Assembly: GCF_016774335.1 (NCBI RefSeq) | Contig: NZ_JAETWA010000047.1 | Coordinates: 248,001 to 312,000, forward strand | Source: Luteimonas saliphila | GTDB lineage: Bacteria > Pseudomonadota > Gammaproteobacteria > Xanthomonadales > Xanthomonadaceae | Direction: 5' to 3' | DNA: 64,000 nucleotides | In this document: piece by piece, positions 27,964-38,423 of the stretch | How positions within the stretch are numbered: the first letter of the stretch is position 1 | Layout of the letters: every line of letters begins with the position of its first letter | The notes under the pieces: generated by a model | The model's input: the letters and a program-made list of their open reading frames with translations, nothing else | Told to the model about the DNA's origin: nothing | The model's database searches: none | Position numbers and translations under genes: made by a program

Positions 27964-30737
27964 ACGCCGGCGGCGATCCGCGCGCCGAACTCGACCGTTT
28001 GTTCGACGAGGCGCTCCAACGCGAGGGCATCGAGCGCGCCGCCTTCCTCGACGCGGCCACGGCAGGCAGGCCGCAGCTGCGCGCGGAGCTGGAAGTCCTG
28101 CTGGCGCTGTGCGAATCCCCGGCGCCCGCGCTCGAGCCCGGGGTGCTGCACGACGAAGGCCTGTGGCGCTCGCTCACCGATGAGGGCGACGCCGATGCGA
28201 ACGCCGCCGCCGATGCGCAGGCCGGGCGCAGCGTCGGCGCCTGGACGCTGCGCCACGAACTCGGCCAGGGCGGCATGGGCACGGTGTTCCTGGCCGAACG
28301 CAGCGGCGACGGGTTCGCGCAGCTCGGCGCGCTCAAGCTGATCCGTGCGGGCGTGGATACCGCTGCATTCCTGGCGCGTTTCGCCCAGGAACGCCGGATC
28401 CTCGCCGGCTTCAACCATCCCGGCATCGCCCGGCTGCTCGACGGCGGCCGCGACCCGGGTGGCCAGCCGTGGCTGGTGATGGAATACATCGACGGCGAAC
28501 CGCTCGACCGCTACTGCGACCGGCATCGGCTCGACGTGCGGCAGCGCATGACGCTGTTCCTGCAGGTCGCGCGCGCAGTGGCGCACGCGCACCGGCACCT
28601 GGTGGTGCATCGCGACCTCAAGCCGTCGAACATCCTGGTCGACGCCGATGGCCAGGCCAAGCTGCTGGATTTCGGGATCGCCAAGATCCTCGCGCCGGAG
28701 GGCGTCGACCCGCTCGTCCCCCCCGACGCGCAGACCGCCGTCGCCACCCGCATCTTCACCCCGGAGTACGCCGCGCCCGAGCAGGTCCTGGGCCGGGCGG
28801 CGACCACCGCGGTCGACGTCTACCAGCTCGGGCTGCTGCTGTACGAGTTGCTCGCCGGGCGGCGCGCCTTCGATCGCGCCGACGATGCCGCGCAGGCCTC
28901 GCGCCGCGCGCACGAGGGCATCGAGCCACCGGCGCCCGGCAGCTTGGCATTCGACGCCGAGGCCTGCGAAGCGCGGCGGACCACGCCGCGCGGACTGCGG
29001 CGCGCCCTGCGCGGCGACCTCGACACGATCGTTCGCAAGGCGCTGCGCGCCGCGCCCGAACGCCGCTACGCCACCGCGCAGGCGCTGGCCGACGACATCG
29101 TGCGCTGGCAGGAAGGCCGTCCGATCCAGGCGCGGCCCGAGAGCGTGCGTTACCGCGCCACGAAATTCGTGCAGCGCCACCCGTTCGGCGTGGCGGGCGC
29201 GGCGGCTTCGTTGCTGCTGCTGTTGGCGTACGCCGCCACGGTGACCATGCAGGCCGAGACCATCGCCCGCGAACGCGACCGCGCCCGCGCCGAGGCGGTC
29301 AAGGCGCAGCAGGTGAAGGCGCTGGTGCTGCGGCTGTTCGAGAACGCGGACCCGCAGTCGGGCAGTGCGCAGCTGAGCGCACGCGAACTGCTCGACCGCG
29401 GCTGGGCCGGCATCGAAGCCGAACTGGGCGACCAGCCCGAGGTGCGGATCGAACTGCTCGACACCGTGGCCGAGGCCTATCGCCAGCTCGGCCTCTACGA
29501 CCACGCGCAGCCGCTGCTCGACGCGGCGGTGGAAGCGGCCACGACCCAGGCCGCCGCGCACCCGGCGCTGCTGCCGCGCGCGCTGCGCAGCAAGGGCCGG
29601 CTGCGCAGCGACCAGGGCGACTACGCAGAAGCAGGCGTGTTGTTCGACCAGGCGCTCCAGGGCTACCGCGCGCTGCACGCCGGCGCCCATGCCGACATCG
29701 CCGACACGCTCGGCGACCTCGGCCTGCTCGCGCTGCGCGAGGGGCAGTGGCCGGAAGCCGAGGGGCGCTACCGCGAGTCGCTGGCGATGCGCCGGCAGCT
29801 GTTCGGCGACGAACATGTCGACATCGCCGACAGCCTCGACCAGCTCGGCGTGGTGATCCGCCACCAGGGCGACTACGCCGGCGCCGAACCGCTGCTGGCC
29901 GAAGCGCTGGCGTTGCGCCGCCGGCTGCTGCCGCCACACCACCCGATGCTCGCGCGCAGCCTGTCCAACCTGGCACTGGCGCACAACGACCTCGGCCGCT
30001 ACGACGAGGCCGAGACGCTGTACCGCGAAGCGATCGCGGTGATGTCGCACAGCCACGACAAGCGGCATCACCGCGTCGCCGCGATCAAGAACAACCTGGC
30101 GCGGGTGCTGCAGGTGCGGCGCGACTATCCCGCCGCCATCGCCCTGTTGCGCGAAACGCTGGAGATCCGCCGCGAGGCCTTCGGCGAACGGCACCCGAAC
30201 GTCGCCCTCAACCTCAACGACCTCGGCCGGCTGCTCGCGGAGTCAGGCGATGCGCAGACCGCCGAGATCCATTACCGCCAGGCGCTGGACGCCTATCCGG
30301 CGGACCACCCCTGGCGCTCGGCCACGGTGTTCAACCTCGGCCTGCTGGCGGAGGAACAGGGGGATCTCGCCGCCGCCGAGCGGCACTACCGCGAGGCGCT
30401 GGAGACCCAGCGGCGCGACTACGGCGAGAACCACGACCGCGTCGGCACCGACCTCAACCGCCTGGGCGTGGTACTGCGGCGCCAGGGCCGCCTGGACGAG
30501 GCGGAAACCAGCCTGCGCCAGGCCCTGGCGATCTACCGCCAGCGTCTGCCGGCGGGTCACCCGCGACTCGCCGCAGTGCTGCTGCCGCTGGGCGAGCTGC
30601 TGCTGGAACGGGGGCGGCGCGAGGAGGCCGAACCCCTGTTGCGCGAAGCCCGGGATGCGCTGCAGGCCGCGTTCGGCGACGAGGATCCGCGCACGCTCGA
30701 AGCCATGCAGTCGCTCGCGCGCGCGAACTCCGGCTGA
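27960..30737 (+). CDS. Hanks-type Ser/Thr protein kinase with transmembrane segment and TPR domain
   Basis: 925-aa receptor-like kinase. The catalytic domain (about residues 95-360) has the glycine loop 'LGQGGMGTVF', ATP lysine K126 ('ALKLI'), 'VHRDLKPSNI' (217-225), DFG at 237-239 and 'APEQ'. A single membrane helix ('FGVAGAAASLLLLLAYAATV') follows at about residue 400, then a helical zone and at least nine tetratricopeptide repeats of about 42 residues to the C-terminus ('AEPLLAEALALRR', 'AETLYREAIAV' and so on). Kinase inside and TPR sensor outside is the likely topology. Translation is coupled to the sigma factor gene by a 4-bp overlap. Confidence 0.92.
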   Translation: MNAGGDPRAELDRLFDEALQREGIERAAFLDAATAGRPQLRAELEVLLALCESPAPALEPGVLHDEGLWRSLTDEGDADANAAADAQAGRSVGAWTLRHELGQGGMGTVFLAERSGDGFAQLGALKLIRAGVDTAAFLARFAQERRILAGFNHPGIARLLDGGRDPGGQPWLVMEYIDGEPLDRYCDRHRLDVRQRMTLFLQVARAVAHAHRHLVVHRDLKPSNILVDADGQAKLLDFGIAKILAPEGVDPLVPPDAQTAVATRIFTPEYAAPEQVLGRAATTAVDVYQLGLLLYELLAGRRAFDRADDAAQASRRAHEGIEPPAPGSLAFDAEACEARRTTPRGLRRALRGDLDTIVRKALRAAPERRYATAQALADDIVRWQEGRPIQARPESVRYRATKFVQRHPFGVAGAAASLLLLLAYAATVTMQAETIARERDRARAEAVKAQQVKALVLRLFENADPQSGSAQLSARELLDRGWAGIEAELGDQPEVRIELLDTVAEAYRQLGLYDHAQPLLDAAVEAATTQAAAHPALLPRALRSKGRLRSDQGDYAEAGVLFDQALQGYRALHAGAHADIADTLGDLGLLALREGQWPEAEGRYRESLAMRRQLFGDEHVDIADSLDQLGVVIRHQGDYAGAEPLLAEALALRRRLLPPHHPMLARSLSNLALAHNDLGRYDEAETLYREAIAVMSHSHDKRHHRVAAIKNNLARVLQVRRDYPAAIALLRETLEIRREAFGERHPNVALNLNDLGRLLAESGDAQTAEIHYRQALDAYPADHPWRSATVFNLGLLAEEQGDLAAAERHYREALETQRRDYGENHDRVGTDLNRLGVVLRRQGRLDEAETSLRQALAIYRQRLPAGHPRLAAVLLPLGELLLERGRREEAEPLLREARDALQAAFGDEDPRTLEAMQSLARANSG

Positions 30738-30800
30738 GGGCGACCGCGCGCATGGCGCGACCGGGGACGTGGCATCCCGGCCGCGCCGTTCCGGCACCGC

Positions 30801-31823
30801 TCAGCCGCAGTTGCCCTCCACCTTCACCCGCACCCGGCGCAGGTTGTTGGCCTCGTCGCTCTCGGCGACGTTGCCGGGCGCGTCGGCGTGCACATAGAGC
30901 ATCCAGGTTCCCGGCGCGAGCGAGAGGTGGCCGTCGGAGGTCCCGATCTCGCCCGGCGCCAGCGCCGGCAGCGCCTTGGTCGCGAGCACTTCGCCGTCCT
31001 GGGTGTCGCGCATGATCCGGTTCGCAGTCGCGCCCGAGGCCAGCTGGCCGTCGTTGCGGGTGCGATAGAGATAGCGGAAGCCGCAGCGGCCCAGCCTGCG
31101 GAACGAGGCCGACGCCGCCGACACCGTCGCTTCGGTGCCCCAGGGGATCGCCTGGTCGCCGAGGCGGAAGTTCTCGACGAGGACCAGATCGGCCTGATCC
31201 ACGGCCGCCTGCAGCTGGATCGGCCCGCCCTGGTCGCGGTCGGCCTGCGGGTTCGGCGTCAGCCCGACCTGGCCGGGCTGGCAACCCAGCACCGGGTTCA
31301 CGCCCGGCGCCACCGGCTTCCAGCCGCTGGGGCAACCGGCCGGCGGTGCAGCGCGGCCGGGCCGCTGCGTCAGCACCAGGTTGGCGGGCACGCAGCGCAG
31401 CGCCGGGTTCAGGCCCTGCGGCGCGGGCTTCCAGCCGCTCGGACAGCCCGGCTGCGGTCCGGCCGCCTGGCGCGTTGGCGGCGCGAGGTTCGAGGGCTGG
31501 CAGCGCAGCAGCGGATTCACGCCGGGGGCCACCGGCTCCCAGCCGGCCGGGCAACCCGGCGGCGGCGCCGCAACCCCGGGGGCAAGCGTGGCGGTGTAGT
31601 TGTCCGGGAGGCAGCGCAGCGCCGAGTTGAGGTTCTGCGGCACCGGCTTCCAGCCGTCGGGGCAGCCGGCTGGCGGCGCCGCGCGTTGCGGCGCGGCGGT
31701 CCGGGTCTGCGCGTTGGCGCCCAGGGTCGCGAGCGAGAGCGCGAGGGCGAGGGTCGCCAGTGCGGCCCGCGGCGGCATGGCCGCGCGCAGTGCAGGGGTG
31801 ATCCGGCGGGGAATGGTGGTCAT
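30801..31823 (-). CDS. secreted protein with four Cys-rich GCPxGWKP repeats and a CARDB-like C-terminus
   Basis: 340 aa, not a family I can name with certainty. Residues 1-39 are a signal peptide. Four tandem repeats of about 43 residues follow, each with 'GCPxGWKPVxxxxNPxLRCxP' spacing of two cysteines, suggesting one disulphide per repeat. The C-terminal 140 residues look like a CARDB-type immunoglobulin-like domain ('DLVLVENFRLGDQAIPWGTE', 'GTWMLYVHADAPGNVAESDE', 'ANNLRRVRV'). An extracellular adhesive or scaffold role is inference. It is divergent from the M23-BTRD1 gene (319 bp apart). Confidence 0.75.
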   Translation of the reverse strand: MTTIPRRITPALRAAMPPRAALATLALALSLATLGANAQTRTAAPQRAAPPAGCPDGWKPVPQNLNSALRCLPDNYTATLAPGVAAPPPGCPAGWEPVAPGVNPLLRCQPSNLAPPTRQAAGPQPGCPSGWKPAPQGLNPALRCVPANLVLTQRPGRAAPPAGCPSGWKPVAPGVNPVLGCQPGQVGLTPNPQADRDQGGPIQLQAAVDQADLVLVENFRLGDQAIPWGTEATVSAASASFRRLGRCGFRYLYRTRNDGQLASGATANRIMRDTQDGEVLATKALPALAPGEIGTSDGHLSLAPGTWMLYVHADAPGNVAESDEANNLRRVRVKVEGNCG

Positions 31824-32142
31824 GACAAGCTCCTGTGGAAGGGATGGCGGTGTGGAACCGGGTCGAATCCGCACCGGCCAGGGCCGGGGGTTCGATCTGT
31901 CAGTCGTACTGGGTGGGGAAAACCCGCCACCTCGCATCGCCAGGCAGCCCGCCGCGGTTCATGCCGAACCACGCGGGCGGCCCTCGCCCCGGAAAAACGC
32001 CGGCGCGCAGCGGGACAGGCCGCCGCGGGGTACCGCGGACCGGCGGTGGCGGGTTCTTCCGGGAGACCGCGACTAGGGAACTGCGGACCGCGACGCGCCG
32101 CGTCCACCAGCGGCCGCAGCCACCCATCACCGGAGCACATCC
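31824..32142. other. divergent intergenic region
   Basis: 319 bp between two divergent genes for secreted proteins. It must hold both promoters, but no clear -35/-10 pair stands out in this GC-rich DNA. No small gene seen. Confidence 0.4.
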
Positions 32143-33597
32143 ATGAACCGTCCGTCCTCCTCCCTCCCCGGCCTGTGCCTGGGCGCCTGCATGCTGCTGG
32201 CGCTGGGCCACGCCCGCGCTGAAGACCACGCCCCCGCCACGGCCACGGCCAACCTGGCCATCGCGCCGATGGAGAAAACCGCCGGCATCTACCGGATCCC
32301 CTACGCCGACGGCACCAGGGTGCGGATCGGCCGCGACCACAACACGCATACGCCCAAGGGTCGCTACGACATGAACGGCCAGGGCGGCGGCACCTACCGG
32401 ATCGTGGCGGCGGCCGACGGCTACGTCACCCACATCGAGGATCGCTACAGCGCGCGCCTCGACTGCAAGGACCTGCCCGACAGCGAGAAGAAGAACAACT
32501 ACGTCTGGATTCGCGGCGACAACGACGAGTCGATCAAGTACAGCCACGCGCGGCAAGGCTCGAGCACCGGCAAGGCGAAGCTGAAGGTCGGCCAGTTCGT
32601 GACCGCCGGCACCTACCTCGGCGATGAGGGCGACGTCGGCTGCGCGGGTGGCCCGCACCTGCACGTCGAAGCGGCGGTGCTGCGCGCCACCGATCCGATC
32701 ACCGAAGTCGGCGGTTTCGTGCGCGACAACGCCGGCAGCAAGCGCAACCGCGTCATGCGCGTGTGCGGCGCGCCGGGAGGCGTGTTCGCCGCCGGTCAGA
32801 CGCTGACCGCGCGCAAGGTGCCAGGCGCGATCAAGCCCGGCGCCGCCGAAGTCGCGCGCCACGGCGTGCCTGCCGGCGACTACCAGTGCCTGTTCGACCA
32901 GGCGGTGGCCTCGGGTTACATGCCCGAATGGATCGACGGCTTCGAGGTCGGCGGCAAGGGCTACTACAACGTGGTGTTCCGGCCGAAGGGCGGCACGTGG
33001 GCGGCGTTCCACGGCCTGACCGGCAGCCAGTACCAGCAGCGCTTCGACCAGTACCAGCGCCAGGGCTACCGCCCGCACCAGGTCGAAAGCTACCCGGCCG
33101 GTGGCGGCGTGCGCTACGCGGTGATCTTCCGCAAGCAGGCCGGACCGCAGTACGCGGCGTACCACGGCCTGAGCGCCGCCCAGCACCAGCAGCGATTGAA
33201 CGCGCTCACCGGCGACGGCTACCGGCCACGCAACGTCTCGGTCGTCTCCAGCGGCGGCGAGCGCCGCTACACCGCGCTGTTCGACAAGTCCGACCTCGGC
33301 AGCTGGCAGTCGAAATCCCAGCTCAGCGCGGCCGAGTACCAGCAGGCGTTCGACGACAATGCGAAGCACAAGCGGCAGCTGGTCTACCTCAACAGCTACA
33401 CCCACGGCGGCCAGCCGTACTTCAGCGCGATCTGGAGTTCGAAACCCACCGGCACCCATCGCGCGCGTCACGGCCTGACCTCCGCGCAATACCAGTCGGA
33501 ATGGCAGGGTGCCACCGGCAGCGGCCTGCGCACGCGTGCCGTCACCGGCTACGGGGTCGGCAACTCGCCCCGCTATGCGGCGTTCTGGAGCCGCTGA
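32143..33597 (+). CDS. secreted M23-type metallopeptidase fused to BTRD1-like tandem repeats
   Basis: 484 aa. Residues 1-26 are a signal peptide. The first half is a LytM/M23 peptidase fold: 'DHNTHTPKGRYDMN' (H-x(n)-D zinc pair), 'GYVTHIEDRYSA', and 'GGPHLHVEAAV' (H-x-H). The second half carries about four and a half tandem repeats of roughly 50 residues, 'GYRPxxVxxYxxGGxxxYAxIFxK' followed by 'AxHGLTxAQYQQ', matching bacterial tandem repeat domain 1 (BTRD1), which forms beta-propeller-like substrate or surface binding units. M23 enzymes cut peptidoglycan cross-bridges, so a lytic or predatory enzyme is possible. Start at ATG 32143 opens the signal peptide. Confidence 0.85.
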   Translation: MNRPSSSLPGLCLGACMLLALGHARAEDHAPATATANLAIAPMEKTAGIYRIPYADGTRVRIGRDHNTHTPKGRYDMNGQGGGTYRIVAAADGYVTHIEDRYSARLDCKDLPDSEKKNNYVWIRGDNDESIKYSHARQGSSTGKAKLKVGQFVTAGTYLGDEGDVGCAGGPHLHVEAAVLRATDPITEVGGFVRDNAGSKRNRVMRVCGAPGGVFAAGQTLTARKVPGAIKPGAAEVARHGVPAGDYQCLFDQAVASGYMPEWIDGFEVGGKGYYNVVFRPKGGTWAAFHGLTGSQYQQRFDQYQRQGYRPHQVESYPAGGGVRYAVIFRKQAGPQYAAYHGLSAAQHQQRLNALTGDGYRPRNVSVVSSGGERRYTALFDKSDLGSWQSKSQLSAAEYQQAFDDNAKHKRQLVYLNSYTHGGQPYFSAIWSSKPTGTHRARHGLTSAQYQSEWQGATGSGLRTRAVTGYGVGNSPRYAAFWSR

Positions 33598-33622
33598 GCC
33601 AGCAGGGTTGCGCGCTGGATAG

Positions 33623-33650
33623 CAGGAACCCGCCAGCCGGCGGGTTCCTG
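33623..33650 (+). terminator. hairpin downstream of the M23-BTRD1 gene
   Basis: CAGGAACCCGCC (33623-33634), loop AGCC, and perfect complement GGCGGGTTCCTG (33639-33650). It starts 25 bp after the stop. No U-run follows, so it may be a 3'-stabilising structure rather than a classical intrinsic terminator. Confidence 0.55.
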
Positions 33651-33725
33651 TTCAACGGGTTCCTGTTGGACATGCGGCGGATTGGACATGCGACGGAGCG
33701 CCGCGGTGTTCGACCGTCGCTGCAA

Positions 33726-33755
33726 GCACCGCCACTTCAAGCACCGCCACTTCAA
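33726..33755. repeat. 15-bp tandem direct repeat
   Basis: GCACCGCCACTTCAA occurs twice back to back (33726-33740 and 33741-33755) in noncoding DNA; a short slippage duplication. Confidence 0.8.
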
Positions 33756-33938
33756 GCCATGCGCCTGATCGGCGCCCACTCTTCGCTCCGGCTGCGCGAT
33801 CACATAGTCCCGGTCACGGCGCCCGCGCACCCAAGCCATCCCCCGGGCAGCGAGCGCACCGGGGCAGCGCACCAGGGCAGCGAGAATCGCACGACCGCGA
33901 CCGGACGACGAGGTACCGGCCGCGATCGCGCGACACGA

Positions 33939-33962
33939 ACCGGGCGGCAGGTGCCGCCCGGT
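33939..33962 (-). terminator. hairpin downstream of the lipoprotein gene
   Basis: ACCGGGCGGCA, two-base loop GG, TGCCGCCCGGT: a perfect 11-bp stem 16 bp beyond the stop of the minus-strand lipoprotein gene. No T-run follows. Confidence 0.5.
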
Positions 33963-33978
33963 CCGTTGCAGGGACGGA

Positions 33979-34359
33979 TCAGTAGCCGTCGTTGTTGTTC
34001 TCGCCGTCCGCGGCCGAATTGGCCTCCTCGGCGGCGTCCTGCGCCTGCTCGGCGGCGTCGGCGGCCTTCTCGGCGGCATCGGCCAGGTCTTCGCGGCGGG
34101 TCATCTCGTCGCCGGTATCCACCTGGGCGGCGATGTGCGCGCTCGCGTCGGCTGCCGCATCGGCGGCGTCGGCAGCGGCCTGCGCGGACTCGGCCGCGGC
34201 CAGATCGCCGGTGTTCGCCGCATTCTGCGCGGCCTGCTGCGCCTCGGCGGCCGAGTCGGCGGCCTCCTGTGCGGAGTTGGCGGCCTGGTCGGTGTTGCTG
34301 CAGGCACCCAGGCCGGCGGCCAGGGCAAGCGCAAGAAGGGTCTTGGTGGTCGTCGTCAT
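33979..34359 (-). CDS. small alanine-rich lipoprotein
   Basis: 126-aa predicted lipoprotein with signal '[14 protein letters not shown]' (lipobox LGAC, Cys20). The mature part is almost pure Ala/Glu/Asp/Gln in heptad-like spacing ('[20 protein letters not shown]'), so it should be a long alpha-helix or coiled coil, reminiscent of Lpp-type or alanine-zipper proteins, and ends in an acidic, Asn-rich tail ('DGENNNDGY'). Function unknown. It lies between the M23-BTRD1 gene and rpoD, transcribed with neither. Confidence 0.8.
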   Translation of the reverse strand: MTTTTKTLLALALAAGLGACSNTDQAANSAQEAADSAAEAQQAAQNAANTGDLAAAESAQAAADAADAAADASAHIAAQVDTGDEMTRREDLADAAEKAADAAEQAQDAAEEANSAADGENNNDGY

Positions 34360-34484
34360 CGGGCAGATCTCCTGGTTCGGGCGCACGCTGCGCCGTCGGG
34401 GGGCAACTCTGCCGGGGCCGATGTTGGCGTCGCGCGAACGTCCCGCAATGGCCGCGTGTAGCGTTCAGCTTTCTTCGAGGGATG

Positions 34485-34519
34485 AAAAAAAAAGCCCAGG
34501 CGCGGATGCGGCCGGGGCT
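34485..34519 (-). terminator. intrinsic terminator of rpoD
   Basis: On the minus strand a stem AGCCC/GGGCT continued by GGC/GCC after one mismatch (34493-34519) is followed at once by nine Ts (34493-34485). A second hairpin CCAGGCCC-TGCGGT-GGGCCTGG lies between it and the rpoD stop. Confidence 0.75.
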
Positions 34520-34566
34520 CTCGAAGGTGCGAGCCAGGCCCACCGCAGGGCCTGGCCGGTACGCGG

Positions 34567-36426
<1,860 letters not shown>

Positions 36427-36459
36427 GAGGCGCGCACCGGGGAGAAAAGTGAACCCGTA

Positions 36460-36468
36460 ATTATACCA
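36460..36468 (-). promoter_or_regulatory. extended -10 promoter of rpoD
   Basis: Minus strand TGGTATAAT: a perfect TATAAT (36465-36460) preceded by the TGn extension. The -35 position (CAGGAT) is poor, as expected for an extended -10 promoter. Transcription would begin about 27 nt before the ATG. Confidence 0.65.
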
Positions 36469-36605
36469 TCGCCCCCGGGCGGATCCTGCCGGGAGGCCTG
36501 CGGCCCGGGCGCTCATCGGCCGGGCTGACGATCATATGGGGACCCGGGGCGGCGGTTTCCAGCCGGGCCTCGTAGCGACCTTGGCCGGCCCCAGCCCCCG
36601 GGCGA

Positions 36606-37046
36606 TCACGCCCGCAGCAGGAAGGTCACCGGGCCGTCGTTGAGCAGGCGCACGGCCATGTGGGCACCGAAACGGCCGGTCTCGACCGGGGCCGGATGCC
36701 GCGCGCGGCATTCAGCCAGCAGTCGGTCGAACACGGCTTCCGCTTCGGCCGGCGCGGCCGCCGTGCTGAATCCCGGCCGCATGCCCGAGCGGGTATCGGC
36801 CGCCAGGGTGAACTGGCTGACCAGCAGCAGGCCGCCACCGGTGTCGGCCAGCGACCGGTTCATCCGCCCCTCGTCGTCGGCGAACACCCGGTAGCCGAGG
36901 AGCCGGCTCGCCATCCGCGCCACCTGCGCCTCGCCATCGCCCGGTTCCACCCCGACCAGGGCCAGCAGGCCGGGGCCGATGCGACCGACGACCTCGTCGT
37001 CGACGCTCACGCTGGCTTCGGTTACGCGCTGGATCAGGGCGAGCAT
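36606..37046 (-). CDS. dtd: D-aminoacyl-tRNA deacylase
   Basis: 146-aa homodimeric enzyme that hydrolyses D-aminoacyl-tRNAs (and Gly-tRNA-Ala), protecting translation from D-amino acids. Family landmarks: '[20 protein letters not shown]' start, '[20 protein letters not shown]' (SQFTL active-site strand) and '[13 protein letters not shown]' (the NxGPV/T motif with Gly-Pro at the chiral-proofreading site). The length is standard. Upstream of its ATG is a GGGAATG heptamer repeat. Confidence 0.96.
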   Translation of the reverse strand: MLALIQRVTEASVSVDDEVVGRIGPGLLALVGVEPGDGEAQVARMASRLLGYRVFADDEGRMNRSLADTGGGLLLVSQFTLAADTRSGMRPGFSTAAAPAEAEAVFDRLLAECRARHPAPVETGRFGAHMAVRLLNDGPVTFLLRA

Positions 37047-37502
37047 GGGGAATGGGGAATGGGGAGTGGCGTAGAGGATGCCAGAGCGGAAGCCCAGGAC
37101 TTTCTGGACAGCGAGTTTGAACCCTTCTCCCCGCGGGAGAAGGTGGCGCGAAGCGGCGGACGAGGGAGCGGCGGAGCGTTGCAGGTTCAGACACCACGCA
37201 AGTCGTGAGGCGATGACTCGCGCGCAGGGCCCATCCCCGTCGCTTCGCCGGACCCTCCCACCACCCTTTCGCGGCTGCGTCCCTGCCCTGCGCAGCACGC
37301 ATGACGTTCACCAGACGCGCGACGCCCGCGCGCAATCCATGTGCGTTCGCGAGGGGTGCGGGACGCCGCACCGAGCGCTGCTAGGTTCGATCCCGGCAGT
37401 CCCCTCGCGGAGCCGGGGTTCGCCTCGGGGACCGGGGCAAGCAGGTTCCCGCACCCACCATCGGGAACCGCCGCGCCCGACGGCCGTCGCTACACTGGCG
37501 CG
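37047..37502. other. intergenic region with heptamer and REP-like repeats
   Basis: 456 bp. It begins with 'GGGGAATGGGGAATGGGG', contains the REP-like palindrome at 37122-37166, and continues with GC-rich sequence containing no gene I can support, although frames are open on both strands. Confidence 0.6.
37122..37166. repeat. REP-like palindromic intergenic element
   Basis: CCTTCTCCC-CGC-GGGAGAAGG (37123-37143, 9-bp perfect stem) followed by 'TGGCGCGAAGCGGCGGACGA'. The combination resembles the abundant intergenic repeat I recall from Xanthomonadaceae chromosomes. Only one copy is in this window. Confidence 0.55.
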
Positions 37503-38423
37503 ATGACGGATCTCGTCGCCCGCCTGCTGTATGCCCTCGCCGCCGCCGTCGGACGCCTGCCATGGCCGCTGGTGCGTCGTCTCGGCGATGCGCTGGCGTG
37601 GCTGTGGCTGCGTACCGGCGCGCGCGAGAGCACCGTGGCGCTGCGCAACCTCGAACTGGCCTATCCGGACTTGTTGCCGGCCCAGCGCGAAGCGTGGCGG
37701 CAAGGGATCCTGCGCGCCACCGGCCTGCAGACCCTGGAAACCCTGCGCCTGTGGACGCGCCCGCACGCACGCAACCTCGAACTGATCCGCCAGACCCATG
37801 GCGAAGACCTGTTCGACGCGGCGCTGGCGGCCGGTCGCGGGCTGATCGTGGCCGCGCCGCACTTCGGCAACTGGGAACTGCTCAACCAGTGGCTGGCGGC
37901 GAAGACACCGCTGGCGATCCTCTACAAGCCGCCGGAGTCCGCGATCGGCGAGGCGTTCCTGCGGCGCGTGCGCGCCGATGCCGACGCCGGCCGCGTGACC
38001 CAGGTGCGGGCCGAGGGTGCCGGGGTGCGCCAGCTGTACAAGCGGCTGCAAGGCGGTGGCGTGGTCGGCATCCTGCCCGACCAGCAGCCCAAGGGCGGCG
38101 ACGGCGAGTTCGCCCCGTTCTTCGGCGTGCAGGCCTCGACCATGACCCTGCTCGGCCGCCTGGCCGGGCGCAGCGGCGCGACCGTGCTGTTCGCCTGGTG
38201 CGAGCGGATCGGAAACGGCCCGGAGTACGCGCTGCGGATCGAGGCGGCCTCGCCCGGGATCGCCGATCCGGACGCGGCGGTGGCCACCGCCGCGCTCAAC
38301 GCCGATGTCGAACGCATCGCCCGCCGCGACCCGGCGCAGTACCAGTGGACCTACAAGCGCTTCAAGGCGCGGCCGCCGGGCAGTGGCGAAACCCATCCCT
38401 ACGCCGACCTGGAGGGTCGATGA
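37503..38423 (+). CDS. LpxL/HtrB-family lipid A acyltransferase
   Basis: 306-aa inner-membrane acyltransferase that adds a secondary acyl chain to lipid A precursor. An N-terminal membrane helix (about 6-35) precedes the catalytic H-x4-E motif in 'AAPHFGNWELLNQWL' and the acceptor motif 'GILPDQQPKGGDGEFAPFFG'; the C-terminal 'QYQWTYKRFKARP' is typical. Whether it is LpxL-like (laurate) or LpxM-like cannot be decided. It overlaps the next gene by 4 bp, and a GGAGGG just inside its 3' end serves that gene. Confidence 0.9.
   Translation: MTDLVARLLYALAAAVGRLPWPLVRRLGDALAWLWLRTGARESTVALRNLELAYPDLLPAQREAWRQGILRATGLQTLETLRLWTRPHARNLELIRQTHGEDLFDAALAAGRGLIVAAPHFGNWELLNQWLAAKTPLAILYKPPESAIGEAFLRRVRADADAGRVTQVRAEGAGVRQLYKRLQGGGVVGILPDQQPKGGDGEFAPFFGVQASTMTLLGRLAGRSGATVLFAWCERIGNGPEYALRIEAASPGIADPDAAVATAALNADVERIARRDPAQYQWTYKRFKARPPGSGETHPYADLEGR

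Larger units (their letters stand above)
33598..33978. other. intergenic region with hairpins and direct repeats
   Basis: 381 bp without a gene. Contents: a 12-bp perfect hairpin at 33623-33650, two TTGGACATGCG copies around 33665-33695, a 15-bp direct repeat at 33726-33755 and an 11-bp hairpin at 33939-33962. Confidence 0.6.

Noticed and set aside
37078-37506. 142-codon plus-strand frame before the lpxL-like gene
   Set aside because: It reads through the REP-like palindrome and shows no domain; considered noncoding.
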